Source of the DNA: Mycobacteroides franklinii
GTDB taxonomy: Bacteria; Actinomycetota; Actinomycetes; Mycobacteriales; Mycobacteriaceae
Direction: 5' to 3'
Assembly (NCBI RefSeq): GCF_002013895.1
Contig: NZ_MAFQ01000004.1
Location: forward strand, 124,001-188,000
Length of the DNA: 64,000 bases
The stretch's first letter is position 1. The number at the start of each line of letters is the position of its first letter. Both the position numbers and the translations under genes were made by a program. The notes below the pieces were generated by a model. That model made no database searches. It was not told the DNA's origin and saw nothing but the letters and a program-made list of their open reading frames with translations. Positions 41,883 to 50,392 of this stretch are shown one piece after another.

Positions 41883-42614
41883 ATGGTCGAGATCACCCAG
41901 GTCAGCGACGCAGTACACGTGGTCAACGGAGAAGCCGTCAATTGGGTGATCGCCTCGGATGACTCAGGCATCACGCTCTTCGACTCCGGCTATCCGGGCG
42001 ATCGTGAAGACGTACTGAAATCCATTGCGGCACTGGGACACAAGCCGCAGGATGTGCGGGCCGTGGTGCTCACGCACGGGCACATCGATCACATGGGAAC
42101 CGCGATTTGGTGGGCCGCCGATCAGGGAGTCCCGATCTATGCCCACACCGCCGAGCTGGGCAATGTGCGCCGTGACTACGTGGACCAGGCCGAACCGTTC
42201 AAGGTGGTGCTGAACTTATGGCGACCGGGTTGGCTGCCCTGGGTCATCCACGCGATGCGCCTCGGGGTCGGGGTGCGTGACGGCATTCCGACGGCGGCCC
42301 CGCTCGGTCCAGAACTCGCGGACCTGCCGGGTGCGCCCGTCCCCATCCCCACCCCCGGTCACAGCAGTGGCCACTGCTCGTTCCTGGTCGCCGGACACGT
42401 GCTGGTGGTGGGTGATGCCATCATCACCGGGCACCCAATCGCCACGCGGTCCGGGCCGCAGCTGCTCCCCACCCCGTTCACCCGAGACATGGACCAGGCA
42501 CGCCGCAGCGCCGAGGCCCTCGCGGATGTCGACGCCGATGTGCTGGCCCCCGGTCACGGCCCGGCGTGGATCGGGTCACTGCGCGACGCGGTCCGCATCG
42601 CCCTGAGCGAGTGA
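41883..42614 (+). CDS. Metallo-beta-lactamase-fold hydrolase (Rv0406c-like)
   Basis: The 243-residue protein shows the MBL zinc motif HGHIDH in VVLTHGHIDHMGTAIWW near residue 62, a later His (TPGHSSGHCSF), Asp (VVGDAIITG) and C-terminal His (LAPGHGPAW). These complete a two-zinc site. The position next to fgd1 fits M. tuberculosis Rv0406c. The substrate is unknown, and glyoxalase-II-like thioesters or lactones are typical for this group. The last 39 bases overlap the 3' end of the convergent LLM gene. Confidence 0.9.
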   Translation: MVEITQVSDAVHVVNGEAVNWVIASDDSGITLFDSGYPGDREDVLKSIAALGHKPQDVRAVVLTHGHIDHMGTAIWWAADQGVPIYAHTAELGNVRRDYVDQAEPFKVVLNLWRPGWLPWVIHAMRLGVGVRDGIPTAAPLGPELADLPGAPVPIPTPGHSSGHCSFLVAGHVLVVGDAIITGHPIATRSGPQLLPTPFTRDMDQARRSAEALADVDADVLAPGHGPAWIGSLRDAVRIALSE

Positions 42615-43937
42615 GTTGATGGGGTCAAGCCCCAGGTGTTCGCGCAACGTCTCGTGCTCGTAGCCGGTGCGGAAGGCACCGCGTTCCTGCAACAGCGGCA
42701 CCACGGTGTCCACGAAGTCGTCGAGACCAGCCGGGGTCAGATGCGGGACCAGGATGAAACCGTCGCAGGCATCGGCCTGGATATAGCGATCCACTTCGGC
42801 GGCCACATGTGACGGGGTGCCGATGAACTGTTGACGCGACGTGACTTCCTTGATCAGCTCACGGATCGACAGCTTCTTGGCCTCGGCGATTCCCCGATAC
42901 TTCGCCGCGATCTCGCGAGGATCGCCGTGGCGGGCTTTGCCCCGGGTGATCGAGGCATCGCCGGTGGGCTCGACATCCGGCAGCGGCCCGTCCGGGTCGT
43001 ATTCGGAAAGGTCACGGCCCCATACCTGTTCGAGATAGGCGATGGCGGTCTGCGGCCCCACCTGCTGATCCCGGATGTACGCCGCCTTCTCGATCGCATC
43101 TTCTTCGGTGTCACCGAGGACGAAGGTGACACCGGGAAAGACCTTGAGCTGATCCGGGTTTCGGCCGTGCGCCGCGGCGCGGGCCTTGACGTCGGCGTAG
43201 TACTTCTGCCCCGCCGGAATCGAGGAATGGATGGTGAACAAGGCATCGGCATGTTTGGCGCCGAAGTCGCGCCCATCCGCGGAATCCCCGGCCTGCAGCA
43301 GCACCGGGTGGCGTTGGGGCGAAGCCGGAGCGGTCGCGACACCACGGACGGCGAACTGCGGGCCTCGGTGATTGACGGGACGCGGCTCACCGCCCTCGTC
43401 CCAGCTGTCCCACAACTTGCGTGCCACGGTGATGAACTCCTCGGCACGGTGATACCGGTCGGCGTAATCGAGGTACCCACCGCGCCGGAAATTCTCACCG
43501 GTGAACGCGTCGGAGGAGGTGACCATGTTCCAGCCGGCCCGTCCGTCCGTCAGATGGTCCAGGCTGGCGAATTGCCGTGCGACGTTGAAGGGTTCGTTGA
43601 AAGTGGTGTTGATGGTGCCCACCAGCCCCAGCCGTTCGGTGACGGCGCCGAGCGCCGCCAGCACCGTGAAGGTATCGGGCCTTCCGACGACGTCGAGGTC
43701 GTAGATCCGGTCACGGTGCTCGCGAAGACGCAGCCCCTCGGCAAGGAAGAAGAAGTCGAACAGCCCGCGCTCGGCAGTCCGCGCCAGGTGCACAAAGGAT
43801 TCGAAGTCGATCTGGCTGCCCGACGCCGGATCGGACCACACGGTGGTGTTGTTGACTCCCGGAAAGTGGGCCGCAAGGTGAATGGGTTTGCGGTCCTTAC
43901 CTTCTCGTACCTGAATCGTCTCCGCTCGGGCGGTCAT
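42576..43937 (-). CDS. LLM flavin monooxygenase, NtaA/SnaA/DszA (YtnJ-like) group
   Basis: The ATG at 43937 overlaps the stop of the upstream LLM gene (TGATG) and gives 453 residues. The TIM-barrel family blocks are clear: IHLAAHFPGVNNTTVWSDP, FFFLAEGLRLREH, GRAGWNMVTSSD, LLQAGDSADGRDFGAKHADALF and FVLGDTEEDAIEKAAYI. These enzymes use reduced FMN and oxygen to oxidise sulfur or nitrogen compounds. DszA, NtaA and the Bacillus N-acetyl-S-alkylcysteine oxygenase YtnJ belong to the group. With two more LLM genes, a GNAT and an amino-acid importer nearby, an organosulfur amino acid is a reasonable guess for the substrate. Confidence 0.9.
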   Translation of the reverse strand: MTARAETIQVREGKDRKPIHLAAHFPGVNNTTVWSDPASGSQIDFESFVHLARTAERGLFDFFFLAEGLRLREHRDRIYDLDVVGRPDTFTVLAALGAVTERLGLVGTINTTFNEPFNVARQFASLDHLTDGRAGWNMVTSSDAFTGENFRRGGYLDYADRYHRAEEFITVARKLWDSWDEGGEPRPVNHRGPQFAVRGVATAPASPQRHPVLLQAGDSADGRDFGAKHADALFTIHSSIPAGQKYYADVKARAAAHGRNPDQLKVFPGVTFVLGDTEEDAIEKAAYIRDQQVGPQTAIAYLEQVWGRDLSEYDPDGPLPDVEPTGDASITRGKARHGDPREIAAKYRGIAEAKKLSIRELIKEVTSRQQFIGTPSHVAAEVDRYIQADACDGFILVPHLTPAGLDDFVDTVVPLLQERGAFRTGYEHETLREHLGLDPINSLAQGDADRVAQ

Positions 43938-45049
43938 CAGATCAGCCCCCATTCCTTGGCGATGAGTTCATAGGATCTGCGCCGATCCTCGTGCCGGTGG
44001 GTGATGGAGGTGATGACGAGCTCGTCGGCGCCGGTGACCCGGGCCAGGGTGTCCAGCCGCTCGGCGACCTGACCGGCATCACCGACGAACTGGGTGGTGA
44101 CCCTGTCCTCCGACAGGAGGCGCTCTTCCTCGGTAAGCGGTTGCGCCTCATCGGGATTGGGGTACGGGATGGCGCCATGTCCGGATCGAATCGAATGCAC
44201 CCAGCGGCCAAAGGTGCTGGTGAGGTGACGAGCGGTGGGCTCGTCGTCGGCGGCCACCGCATCCGCGGAGACAATGACGTACGGCTCGGCCAGCGCCTTC
44301 GAGGGCCGGAACGCGTCGCGGTAGGCCTCGACCGCCTCCAGGGTGGACCAGGGCGTGACATGGTAATTCGCCACGAACGGCAGACCGCGTCGCGCGGCGA
44401 CCTGAGCAGACTCGCCCTTACTGGACCCGAAGAGCCATAGCGGCAGGTCGGCCCCCTCGCCCGGTCGGATATGCAGCGCAACACCTTCCTGGCTGACGTA
44501 GCTGCCGTCGAGGAATGCCTGAATGTCGGCCACCTGCCGATCGAAATCCGCGACCTGTGCGCCGGGCTGCTGCAGGGTGGTGGCGGTGGCCCGTAGTTTC
44601 GGATTGTCCTTGATGCCGAATTCGGTGGGCGCCTTCGGGATGAACAGACCGTCGACCTCGTGCGCCGGCGCGGGTTCGGGCTTCTGCTCGTTTCCGGCCA
44701 GCCGATCCCTGATGCGATGTCCGGTACGCCCGAGCCCGAGGTCGATGCGGCCCGGGTACAGCGCATCGAGAATGCCGAAGCTTTCCACGACCGCGGCGGG
44801 CGTGGTGGAGGCGATCTGAACGGCTCCGGCACCTACCCGGATCTGCTGGGTGGCGGCGGCGATATGCGCGATGACCAGCGCGGGAACAGTGCTCGCCACC
44901 GCGACGAAATGGTGTTCGGCGAGCCAGTAGCGACGGTATCCCCATTGTTCTGCATGCTGGGCCAGATCGATCGAATGACGCAATGCCGTAGCGGCATCCG
45001 ATCCTTCGCTGACCGGGGACAGGTCGAGAACAGAGAGCGGGACGTTCAT
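43937..45049 (-). CDS. LLM flavin oxidoreductase, MsnO8/YtmO-like group
   Basis: The 370-residue protein begins PLSVLDLSPVSEGSDAATALRHSIDLAQHAE, the hallmark of the single-component MsnO8/YtmO branch, followed by RRYWLAEHHFVAVASTVP and IRVGAGAVQI. It would use FMNH2 from a partner reductase. The middle insertion (residues ~120-165) is Pro/Ala-rich. The start overlaps the third LLM gene's stop by four bases, and the end overlaps the NtaA-like gene by one base. The three oxygenases are therefore tightly coupled and probably act in one pathway. Confidence 0.9.
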   Translation of the reverse strand: MNVPLSVLDLSPVSEGSDAATALRHSIDLAQHAEQWGYRRYWLAEHHFVAVASTVPALVIAHIAAATQQIRVGAGAVQIASTTPAAVVESFGILDALYPGRIDLGLGRTGHRIRDRLAGNEQKPEPAPAHEVDGLFIPKAPTEFGIKDNPKLRATATTLQQPGAQVADFDRQVADIQAFLDGSYVSQEGVALHIRPGEGADLPLWLFGSSKGESAQVAARRGLPFVANYHVTPWSTLEAVEAYRDAFRPSKALAEPYVIVSADAVAADDEPTARHLTSTFGRWVHSIRSGHGAIPYPNPDEAQPLTEEERLLSEDRVTTQFVGDAGQVAERLDTLARVTGADELVITSITHRHEDRRRSYELIAKEWGLI

Positions 45050-46113
45050 GCCGACTTCCTTGCATAGCGGTTGGTGGCGGTGGGCAGACCGAGCCGTTCG
45101 CGCAGCGTTCCGTTGTCATACTCGGCGCGGAACCCGTGGTGGGCCTGAAGAAGGGGCACTAGTTCGTCAACTATGACCGGGATGTCGAGCGCGTTGACGG
45201 CGGGCCGCAACCGCACGCCGTCAATGCCCCACTCGTGCCATTGGGCGACCAGGTCTGCCAGTTCCGGTGCCTGACCCGTGAATATCGCCGCATCCGAGTG
45301 GAATTCATCCTCGCGGCCAAACGAGACCACGAGATCGGCCAGCACCTTGATGACCCGGTGGCCTGCCGTATTGTGCAGACGGGCCGGAATCTCGGCGGCC
45401 GAGGCCCCGTCGTGTGGAGTGACGAAGATGAGGTCGGCGTTCTTCGCAGCGAAAGCCTGCCCTGGTCGGCTCCGGGCGAGCGCGGCGACCACCGATTGCC
45501 CCTGTGGTGACCTGGGGGTAATGGACGGGCCCTTGACCGAGAAGAACCGCCCCTCGAAATCGATGTAGTGCAGTTTGTCCCTGTCGATGAACCGCCCCGT
45601 CGCCACATCGCGGATCTCCGCGTCGTCCTCCCAGCTGTCCCACAACCGCCGGACCACCTCCACGGAGTCGGCGGCCTCCTCCAGCAGATCTGGCAGCGGA
45701 AGAACCTTGGTGCGACCGAACGCGTCGGCCTCGTCCTCGGTGTCGGCGATGGTCACCTGCCAGCCGGCGCGGCCACCGGAGACGATATCCAGGGTCGCTA
45801 TCGACTTGGAGATGTGAAACGGCTCGTTATGGGTGGCCGGCGCGGTGGCGATGAGCCCGATATGACTCGTCACCGGGGCGACGCGCGCGGCGGTCAGTGT
45901 CGCGTCGAGGCGGCCGCCGGGAGTGCGGCCGAACGAGTCCTCGAACGTCACGAAATCCAGCAGCCCTTGCTCGGCAAGCTGGACCTGCTGGGCCCAGTAC
46001 TTGCCCGTCAAGGGGCTGCCGGCATGCTCATCCGCGTCCGGATGCCAGCCGTGTCCGTCCAGGGCCAGGCCAAGCAGTGTCGTCACGACCGGTTCAACGG
46101 CTACGACCGGCAC
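45046..46113 (-). CDS. LLM flavin monooxygenase, NtaA/DszA-like (shorter form)
   Basis: The chosen GTG at 46113 gives 355 residues beginning PVVAVEPVVTTLLGLALDGHGWHP. The frame extends to 46221, but that part overlaps the 68-aa gene. Core blocks are FVTFEDSFGRTPGG, GLIATAPATHNEPFH, GGRAGWQVTIADTEDEADAFG and ARSRPGQAFAAKNADLIFV. The end RERLGLPTATNR is typical of the NtaA/DszA group. It shares domain type with the gene at 42576 but is about 100 residues shorter. The start is uncertain, and the call to an organosulfur role is from context only. Confidence 0.85.
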   Translation of the reverse strand: MPVVAVEPVVTTLLGLALDGHGWHPDADEHAGSPLTGKYWAQQVQLAEQGLLDFVTFEDSFGRTPGGRLDATLTAARVAPVTSHIGLIATAPATHNEPFHISKSIATLDIVSGGRAGWQVTIADTEDEADAFGRTKVLPLPDLLEEAADSVEVVRRLWDSWEDDAEIRDVATGRFIDRDKLHYIDFEGRFFSVKGPSITPRSPQGQSVVAALARSRPGQAFAAKNADLIFVTPHDGASAAEIPARLHNTAGHRVIKVLADLVVSFGREDEFHSDAAIFTGQAPELADLVAQWHEWGIDGVRLRPAVNALDIPVIVDELVPLLQAHHGFRAEYDNGTLRERLGLPTATNRYARKSA

Positions 46114-46175
46114 AATGACGGCGTTAACCTCAGCCTGAGGAAAAGGGACCCAGCGCTGTCTGCTTCGCAGTGGCC

Positions 46176-46382
46176 CTACTCGCCGAATTCCTCCTCGGCG
46201 CGGGGCCGATAGTAGCTCCACGGCTGAAATCGTTCCGGACGCTGCGAAACCATCTCCGATAACAGGTCCAGCTGGTAACGCGCCTTGTCCGCATGCGGAT
46301 CATTGTCGATCGCGTCCAGTGTCACCTTGATATCGGCGATCGCCTTGCGAATCTGCCTGGGCAGCTTCATATCCGGATCCAC
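46176..46382 (-). CDS. 68-residue protein paired with a nucleotidyltransferase, unknown function
   Basis: The GTG at 46382 overlaps the nucleotidyltransferase stop (TAGTG), so the two are coupled. The 68-residue product (VDPDMKLPRQIRKAIADIKVTLDAI...) is mostly helical and charged. It ends with a Trp/Arg/Glu-rich tail (FQPWSYYRPRAEEEFGE). I recognise no family. It could be a partner or regulator of the nucleotidyltransferase, comparable to small proteins that pair with MNT-type enzymes. No toxin or antitoxin signature is visible. The LLM gene starts 62 bases downstream. Confidence 0.65.
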   Translation of the reverse strand: MDPDMKLPRQIRKAIADIKVTLDAIDNDPHADKARYQLDLLSEMVSQRPERFQPWSYYRPRAEEEFGE

Positions 46383-47146
46383 TATGCCTCCCAATGGCGC
46401 TGGTATATCTCGACCAGCCAGTTGTCGATGATCATCCGATCCGGCTGCTCGGGCAGATCCGCGGTCGCCGTCAGAGACTCCAAACGTGCCGTCACCTCGT
46501 CGAGCCAACCCAGCACATCGGGCAGCGTGTACTTACCCTGACGCACGTCAACCAACTGGCTCCGGTACGGCTGTGGCATGGGCAGAGTGATCCTGCCGCG
46601 CTCCATCAGCTCAATTCCCTGAATGCCGAGACGTAAGGCGTGATAAGCGAATTTGGTGTCGAACCCGTACCGCTCGATCAACTCGGGCCGATTGGTGCGA
46701 CGCGAGAGGTCACCAGTCAGCCGCCTACGTTGGGAGTTCAGGTAGCCCAGAAACTTGCGGCCCGCCACGCGCGACAGGAACCGTTCGGGGTGCCGTTGCA
46801 CGTCGTGTCCCACGTCGGTGCTGACCGTGAGCTCCTGATCGGGGATGAATAGCAGCAGCAGCACGGTCGGGTTGCCCGCGGCCGCGAGCCTCGCCCACTT
46901 GCGCAGTGAGTACACGACCAGGTCCAGGTCACCCGGTCCTGATCTGACACCCTCGGGTTGCGTCCGGAAGATGTACTGCTCGAATCGACGCAGACCGATC
47001 ACGCATTCCGGGGGTTCGATGCACACGCCCATCTCGTCGCGATCATCGTCGCCCGCGGTGACGCCGTGTAGCCCAGAGCCCACCTGTCCGCGCAGGACGG
47101 TGTTCCCTTCGGCAATCAGACGGTGCGCATCACTGGAGTGCAACAT
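46382..47146 (-). CDS. Nucleotidyltransferase (DNA polymerase beta superfamily, RlaP/PF10127-like)
   Basis: The ATG at 47146 gives 254 residues. The N-terminus has the nucleotidyltransferase signature GSGLHGVTAGDDDRDEMGVCIEP near residue 24, where Gly-Ser and the Asp pair would bind NTP and metal. The remaining helical part includes the RKWARLAAAGNPTVLLLLF block seen in PF10127 proteins. Relatives occur in bacteria and mycobacteriophages, and RlaP is linked to RNA repair clusters. The target here is unknown. Sequence upstream of 47146 lacks protein character. A hairpin separates it from the GNAT gene, so it probably has its own promoter. Confidence 0.82.
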   Translation of the reverse strand: MLHSSDAHRLIAEGNTVLRGQVGSGLHGVTAGDDDRDEMGVCIEPPECVIGLRRFEQYIFRTQPEGVRSGPGDLDLVVYSLRKWARLAAAGNPTVLLLLFIPDQELTVSTDVGHDVQRHPERFLSRVAGRKFLGYLNSQRRRLTGDLSRRTNRPELIERYGFDTKFAYHALRLGIQGIELMERGRITLPMPQPYRSQLVDVRQGKYTLPDVLGWLDEVTARLESLTATADLPEQPDRMIIDNWLVEIYQRHWEA

Positions 47147-47160
47147 GCAGCAGATTTCAT

Positions 47161-47199
47161 CAGGAACGCCCTCACGTGGGCAACCGAAATTCGTTCCTG
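47161..47199 (-). terminator. Nested hairpin between the GNAT and nucleotidyltransferase genes
   Basis: CAGGAACG (47161-47168) and CGTTCCTG (47192-47199) are perfect complements. A small GCCC/GGGC stem (47168-47171 and 47178-47181) sits inside. It begins six bases past the GNAT stop on the minus strand, where a terminator for the importer-GNAT operon would lie. Confidence 0.55.
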
Positions 47200-47204
47200 C
47201 CGAG

Positions 47205-47699
47205 TTAGGCCTCGAGGTCCTTCTCGAACGGGTGGATACCGACCTCGTCCGCGGACAGATTCTCGTCGTAGAGCGCGCGATACCCCGCCGAGAGATACAG
47301 CGCCTTCGCTTCGGGCTGGCGCGGCCCGGTCGTGAGGTAGATGCGCCGGTACCCACGGTTGCGGATCTCCAGTTCCAGCGCGGCCAGGGTGCGCCCGGCC
47401 AATCCCTGACGACGGTGGGCGCTGGAGGTCCAGATCCGTTTGAGCTCGGCGGTATCCGCGTCGTAGCGCTGAAAAGCACCGCCGGTCACGGCGGCGCCAC
47501 CCTGTAGTCCGATCAACAGCCCGCCATCGGGAGCGGCGAAGTGGACTGCCGGATAGTTGACCAGGAGATCGTGATGCTCATCGAGGGTCCCGCCGTATCG
47601 CGTGCTGTACTCGAGCGCCAGCTCGGCCAGCAGCGGGGCCGCCAACGGATCCTGCTGCTGGACCGTCACGAACTGCAGCAGATCCTCACACGCCGTCAT
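47205..47699 (-). CDS. GNAT-family N-acetyltransferase
   Basis: The ATG at 47699 gives 164 residues. The acetyl-CoA-binding motif A is visible as LKRIWTSSAHRRQGLAGRTLAALE (Q/R-x-x-G-x-G/A form), and motif B as YLSAGYRALYDE. The gene starts one base after the stop of the binding protein, so it is the last gene of the importer operon. An N-acetyltransferase next to an amino-acid importer and LLM monooxygenases is the arrangement of the Bacillus ytmI/sna clusters, where it acetylates S-modified cysteines. The substrate is inferred from context only. Confidence 0.88.
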   Translation of the reverse strand: MTACEDLLQFVTVQQQDPLAAPLLAELALEYSTRYGGTLDEHHDLLVNYPAVHFAAPDGGLLIGLQGGAAVTGGAFQRYDADTAELKRIWTSSAHRRQGLAGRTLAALELEIRNRGYRRIYLTTGPRQPEAKALYLSAGYRALYDENLSADEVGIHPFEKDLEA

Positions 47700-47700
47700 G

Positions 47701-48633
47701 TCATCCTTGCCTGGGTAGTCCGCGGGGATTGATCTCCGACTTGGAGACCGCCTCGTTCTCCAATCCCCAGCGCTGCAACACCTTACGATACGTGCCGTCG
47801 GCAATGGCGTGATTGACGGCATCGGCAAGGGCGCGCACCAACCCGTTGTCCTTCTTGGTGAGCACCGCAATCTCACCTTGCAGCGCCTCCCCCGCGCCGG
47901 AGAAGGTGCCCACCAGCTTGGTCTGCCCAGTGGCCTCCGAATGGAAGACCGCCGACGGGTTCGGCCCCACGTAGGCATCGATACGGCCGGAGGCCAGCGC
48001 CAGGTAGTAGCCGGTGGCCTGCTGGAAGTACTTGAGATCGGCCTCGGGCAGACCCTCCGCGACATTCTCTTCGTTCCACCGCACCAGCAGCGCCTCCTGG
48101 TTGGTACCGGACCCAACACCGATGGTCTTGCCGGCGATATCCCTGGCGCCCTTGACCTTCCAATCCAGCGACCGCCGAGCCTCGAAGGTGACGTTGTCCA
48201 GACGATAGGTCGCGAAGTCGAACTTCTCCTTACGCTCCTCGGTGACCGTGACATTGGAAATAAAGGCGTCCACCTCACCCGAATCCACCTTGACGAAGTT
48301 CTGCGCCCAATCGGCCGAACGCAGATCGACACGCAGCCCCAGAACGTCTGCCGCCAGATAGGCGATATCCGTCTCGATCCCGATCATCGTCTTGTCATCG
48401 TCGGCGTAGAACCGCAGCGGCGGTAGCGAGCTGGCGTCCCCCGTCACAATGAGCGTGCCGCGCTTGCGGATGGCCTCGGGCACCTCGGCGGCAATGGCGT
48501 CGACCCTGGCGACCCGGATGCGGTTCTGTTCCGGGCTCAGGTTGAAGGACGACGATGCGGCTGGCCCCGCTCCTTCGGCGCACCCGGTCAACATGAGCAG
48601 CGCGGCGCAGAAAAGCGCGGCAACGCATCTCAT
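47701..48633 (-). CDS. Polar-amino-acid ABC importer, substrate-binding lipoprotein
   Basis: The 310-residue SBP_bac_3 protein has a lipoprotein signal (LMLTGC lipobox). The mature sequence includes RKRGTLIVTGDASSLPPLRFYADDDKTMIGIETDIAYLAADVLG, the TEERKEKFDFATY hinge block and the GVGSGTNQEA motif. It would capture an amino acid outside the membrane. Its start overlaps the ATPase stop by four bases. The group includes cystine-, glutamine- and histidine-binding proteins, and the sequence alone does not name the ligand. It is distinct from GlnH elsewhere in the window, which has no adjacent permease. Confidence 0.92.
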   Translation of the reverse strand: MRCVAALFCAALLMLTGCAEGAGPAASSSFNLSPEQNRIRVARVDAIAAEVPEAIRKRGTLIVTGDASSLPPLRFYADDDKTMIGIETDIAYLAADVLGLRVDLRSADWAQNFVKVDSGEVDAFISNVTVTEERKEKFDFATYRLDNVTFEARRSLDWKVKGARDIAGKTIGVGSGTNQEALLVRWNEENVAEGLPEADLKYFQQATGYYLALASGRIDAYVGPNPSAVFHSEATGQTKLVGTFSGAGEALQGEIAVLTKKDNGLVRALADAVNHAIADGTYRKVLQRWGLENEAVSKSEINPRGLPRQG

Positions 48634-49391
48634 GACAGCACCTTCGACAGGAAACTCGCGGTGCGCTGATGCGACGGCTTGTCCAGTACTTCGGTCGGCG
48701 GACCCTGCTCAACGATGGCGCCGCGATCCATGAAGACCACGGTGTCGGCGATCTCCCGGGCCAGGCCGATCTCGTGCGTCACGATCACCAGGGTGGCGCC
48801 GTCCCGCGCGAGCTGCCGAATCACGTCCAGGACCTCGGTCACCAGCTCGGGGTCCAGCGCCGAGGTGGGCTCGTCAAACAGAATGACTTTGGGCTGCAGT
48901 GCCAGAGCACGCGCGATGGCCACCCGCTGCTGCTGCCCGCCGGAGAGCCGACGCGGATACTCCGCCGCCTTGTCGGCGACTCCCACACGGTCCAGCAACC
49001 GGGTCGCCTCGGCCACCAGCTCGGCACGCGGCGCCCGACGTGCCGCCAGCGGTGCCTCGATGACGTTCTCCAGCACCGTCAGATGCGGGAACAGGTTGAA
49101 GTTCTGGAACACGAAGCCAACCTGCGCGCGCTGCCGCAGAATGGCTCGCTCCGATAGTTCGTGGAGCACCGATCCCCGCTGCCGGTATCCGATGAGCTCA
49201 CCGTCGATGCGTATCGTCCCCGCGTCCACCTTCTCCAGGTGGTTCAGCGTGCGCAGTAACGTCGACTTTCCTGATCCGGACGGACCGATGATGACCGTCA
49301 CCTCACCCTGTCGCACAGTCAGATTCACGTCGCGCAGTGCGGCGATCTGACCGTAGGACTTACTCACCCCGCGCACCTCAATGGTGCTCAT
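48630..49391 (-). CDS. Polar-amino-acid ABC importer, ATP-binding protein
   Basis: The 253-residue ATPase belongs to the GlnQ/HisP/TcyN class. Walker A is GPSGSGKST near residue 36, the signature is LSGGQQQRVAIARAL, Walker B is KVILFDEPTSALDPELV, and the switch His is in VTHEIGLAREIAD. It is four-base coupled to both the permease upstream and the binding protein downstream, giving a minimal importer of one permease, one ATPase and one binding protein. Confidence 0.95.
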   Translation of the reverse strand: MSTIEVRGVSKSYGQIAALRDVNLTVRQGEVTVIIGPSGSGKSTLLRTLNHLEKVDAGTIRIDGELIGYRQRGSVLHELSERAILRQRAQVGFVFQNFNLFPHLTVLENVIEAPLAARRAPRAELVAEATRLLDRVGVADKAAEYPRRLSGGQQQRVAIARALALQPKVILFDEPTSALDPELVTEVLDVIRQLARDGATLVIVTHEIGLAREIADTVVFMDRGAIVEQGPPTEVLDKPSHQRTASFLSKVLS

Positions 49392-50269
49392 CGATGTGCG
49401 CCCCGCGCGTAATGCCGCTCGATGTAGTACTGCACCACGGTCAACACCGAGGTGATGACGATGTACCAGACCGTCGCCACCATGAGCAGCGGCACCACCC
49501 GTCCGTTGCGGCCGAAAATGACCTGCACCTGATAGAAGAGGTCGGCGATGGCCATGGTGGACACGATGGAGGTGCCCTTCACCAGGCTGATGACCTCATT
49601 GGCGGCGTTGGGCATGACCGATCTCATGGCTTGCGGCAGCACGATCCGGAAGAACTGGCGACGGCGCGGAATACCCAGTGCGGCGGCGGCTTCCAACTGC
49701 CCCTCGTCGACGGACACGATGCCGCCCCGGATGATCTCGGCAAAATAGGCGCCCTGATGCAGGGTCAACCCGATCACCGCGGCGGTCAGACCGCTGAGCA
49801 GCTCATTGGTATCGATGGTGATCAGGCTCGGGCCGAACGGGATGCCGAAGCTGATGGTGTCGTACAGGTAGGCGATGTTGAACCAGAACAGCAGCTGCAC
49901 GATCAGCGGTATGGAGCGGAAGATCCACACGTACGTCCACGAAATGGCTTGCAATACGGGATTCTTGGACAGTCGCGCGGCCGCCAGAGCGATACCGAGC
50001 ACAAATCCCAGCACCGTGCCGTAAATGGTCAGCCGGATGGTCAGCCACAGCGCGGCCAGCACTGACTTGGCGGTGAAGTAGCGCGCGAAGGTGGGCCAGT
50101 CCCACCCTGGGTTGCGCACCAAACCGTGCACGAACATGGCGACAAAGATCAGTGCGATGGCCGAAAGGATCCAGTTCCCCGGACGCGGGCGGCGGCGCAC
50201 CCGCAGCACCGGCTCGGCGGCCTCGTGAGCCACCCGAGCGCGCGGCAGCGCAGCAGGTGCCGATGTCAT
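49388..50269 (-). CDS. Polar-amino-acid ABC importer, permease (HisM/GlnP family)
   Basis: The 293-residue membrane protein starts with a cytosolic Arg-rich tail, followed by a helix near 35-52 and the BPD_transp_1 core with the ATPase-contact EAA loop (EAAAALGIPRRRQFFRIVLPQAM). The YVWIFRSIPLIVQLLFWF and HQGAYFAEIIRGGI blocks are typical of polar-amino-acid permeases. It is first in the minus-strand operon permease-ATPase-SBP-GNAT. It is divergent from the PPOX gene across a 123-base gap that must hold both promoters. Confidence 0.94.
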   Translation of the reverse strand: MTSAPAALPRARVAHEAAEPVLRVRRRPRPGNWILSAIALIFVAMFVHGLVRNPGWDWPTFARYFTAKSVLAALWLTIRLTIYGTVLGFVLGIALAAARLSKNPVLQAISWTYVWIFRSIPLIVQLLFWFNIAYLYDTISFGIPFGPSLITIDTNELLSGLTAAVIGLTLHQGAYFAEIIRGGIVSVDEGQLEAAAALGIPRRRQFFRIVLPQAMRSVMPNAANEVISLVKGTSIVSTMAIADLFYQVQVIFGRNGRVVPLLMVATVWYIVITSVLTVVQYYIERHYARGAHR

Positions 50270-50392
50270 GCGCTCGAACCTAGGAACACCGACCAGTGCA
50301 CAACAGTCTTTGGCTCCCGGCGAATCGAACGGCGGCTATCCGTCATGTTCGACCGGGGAAGCATCGGCGCCACTCGGATGTTCAAATAGGTC

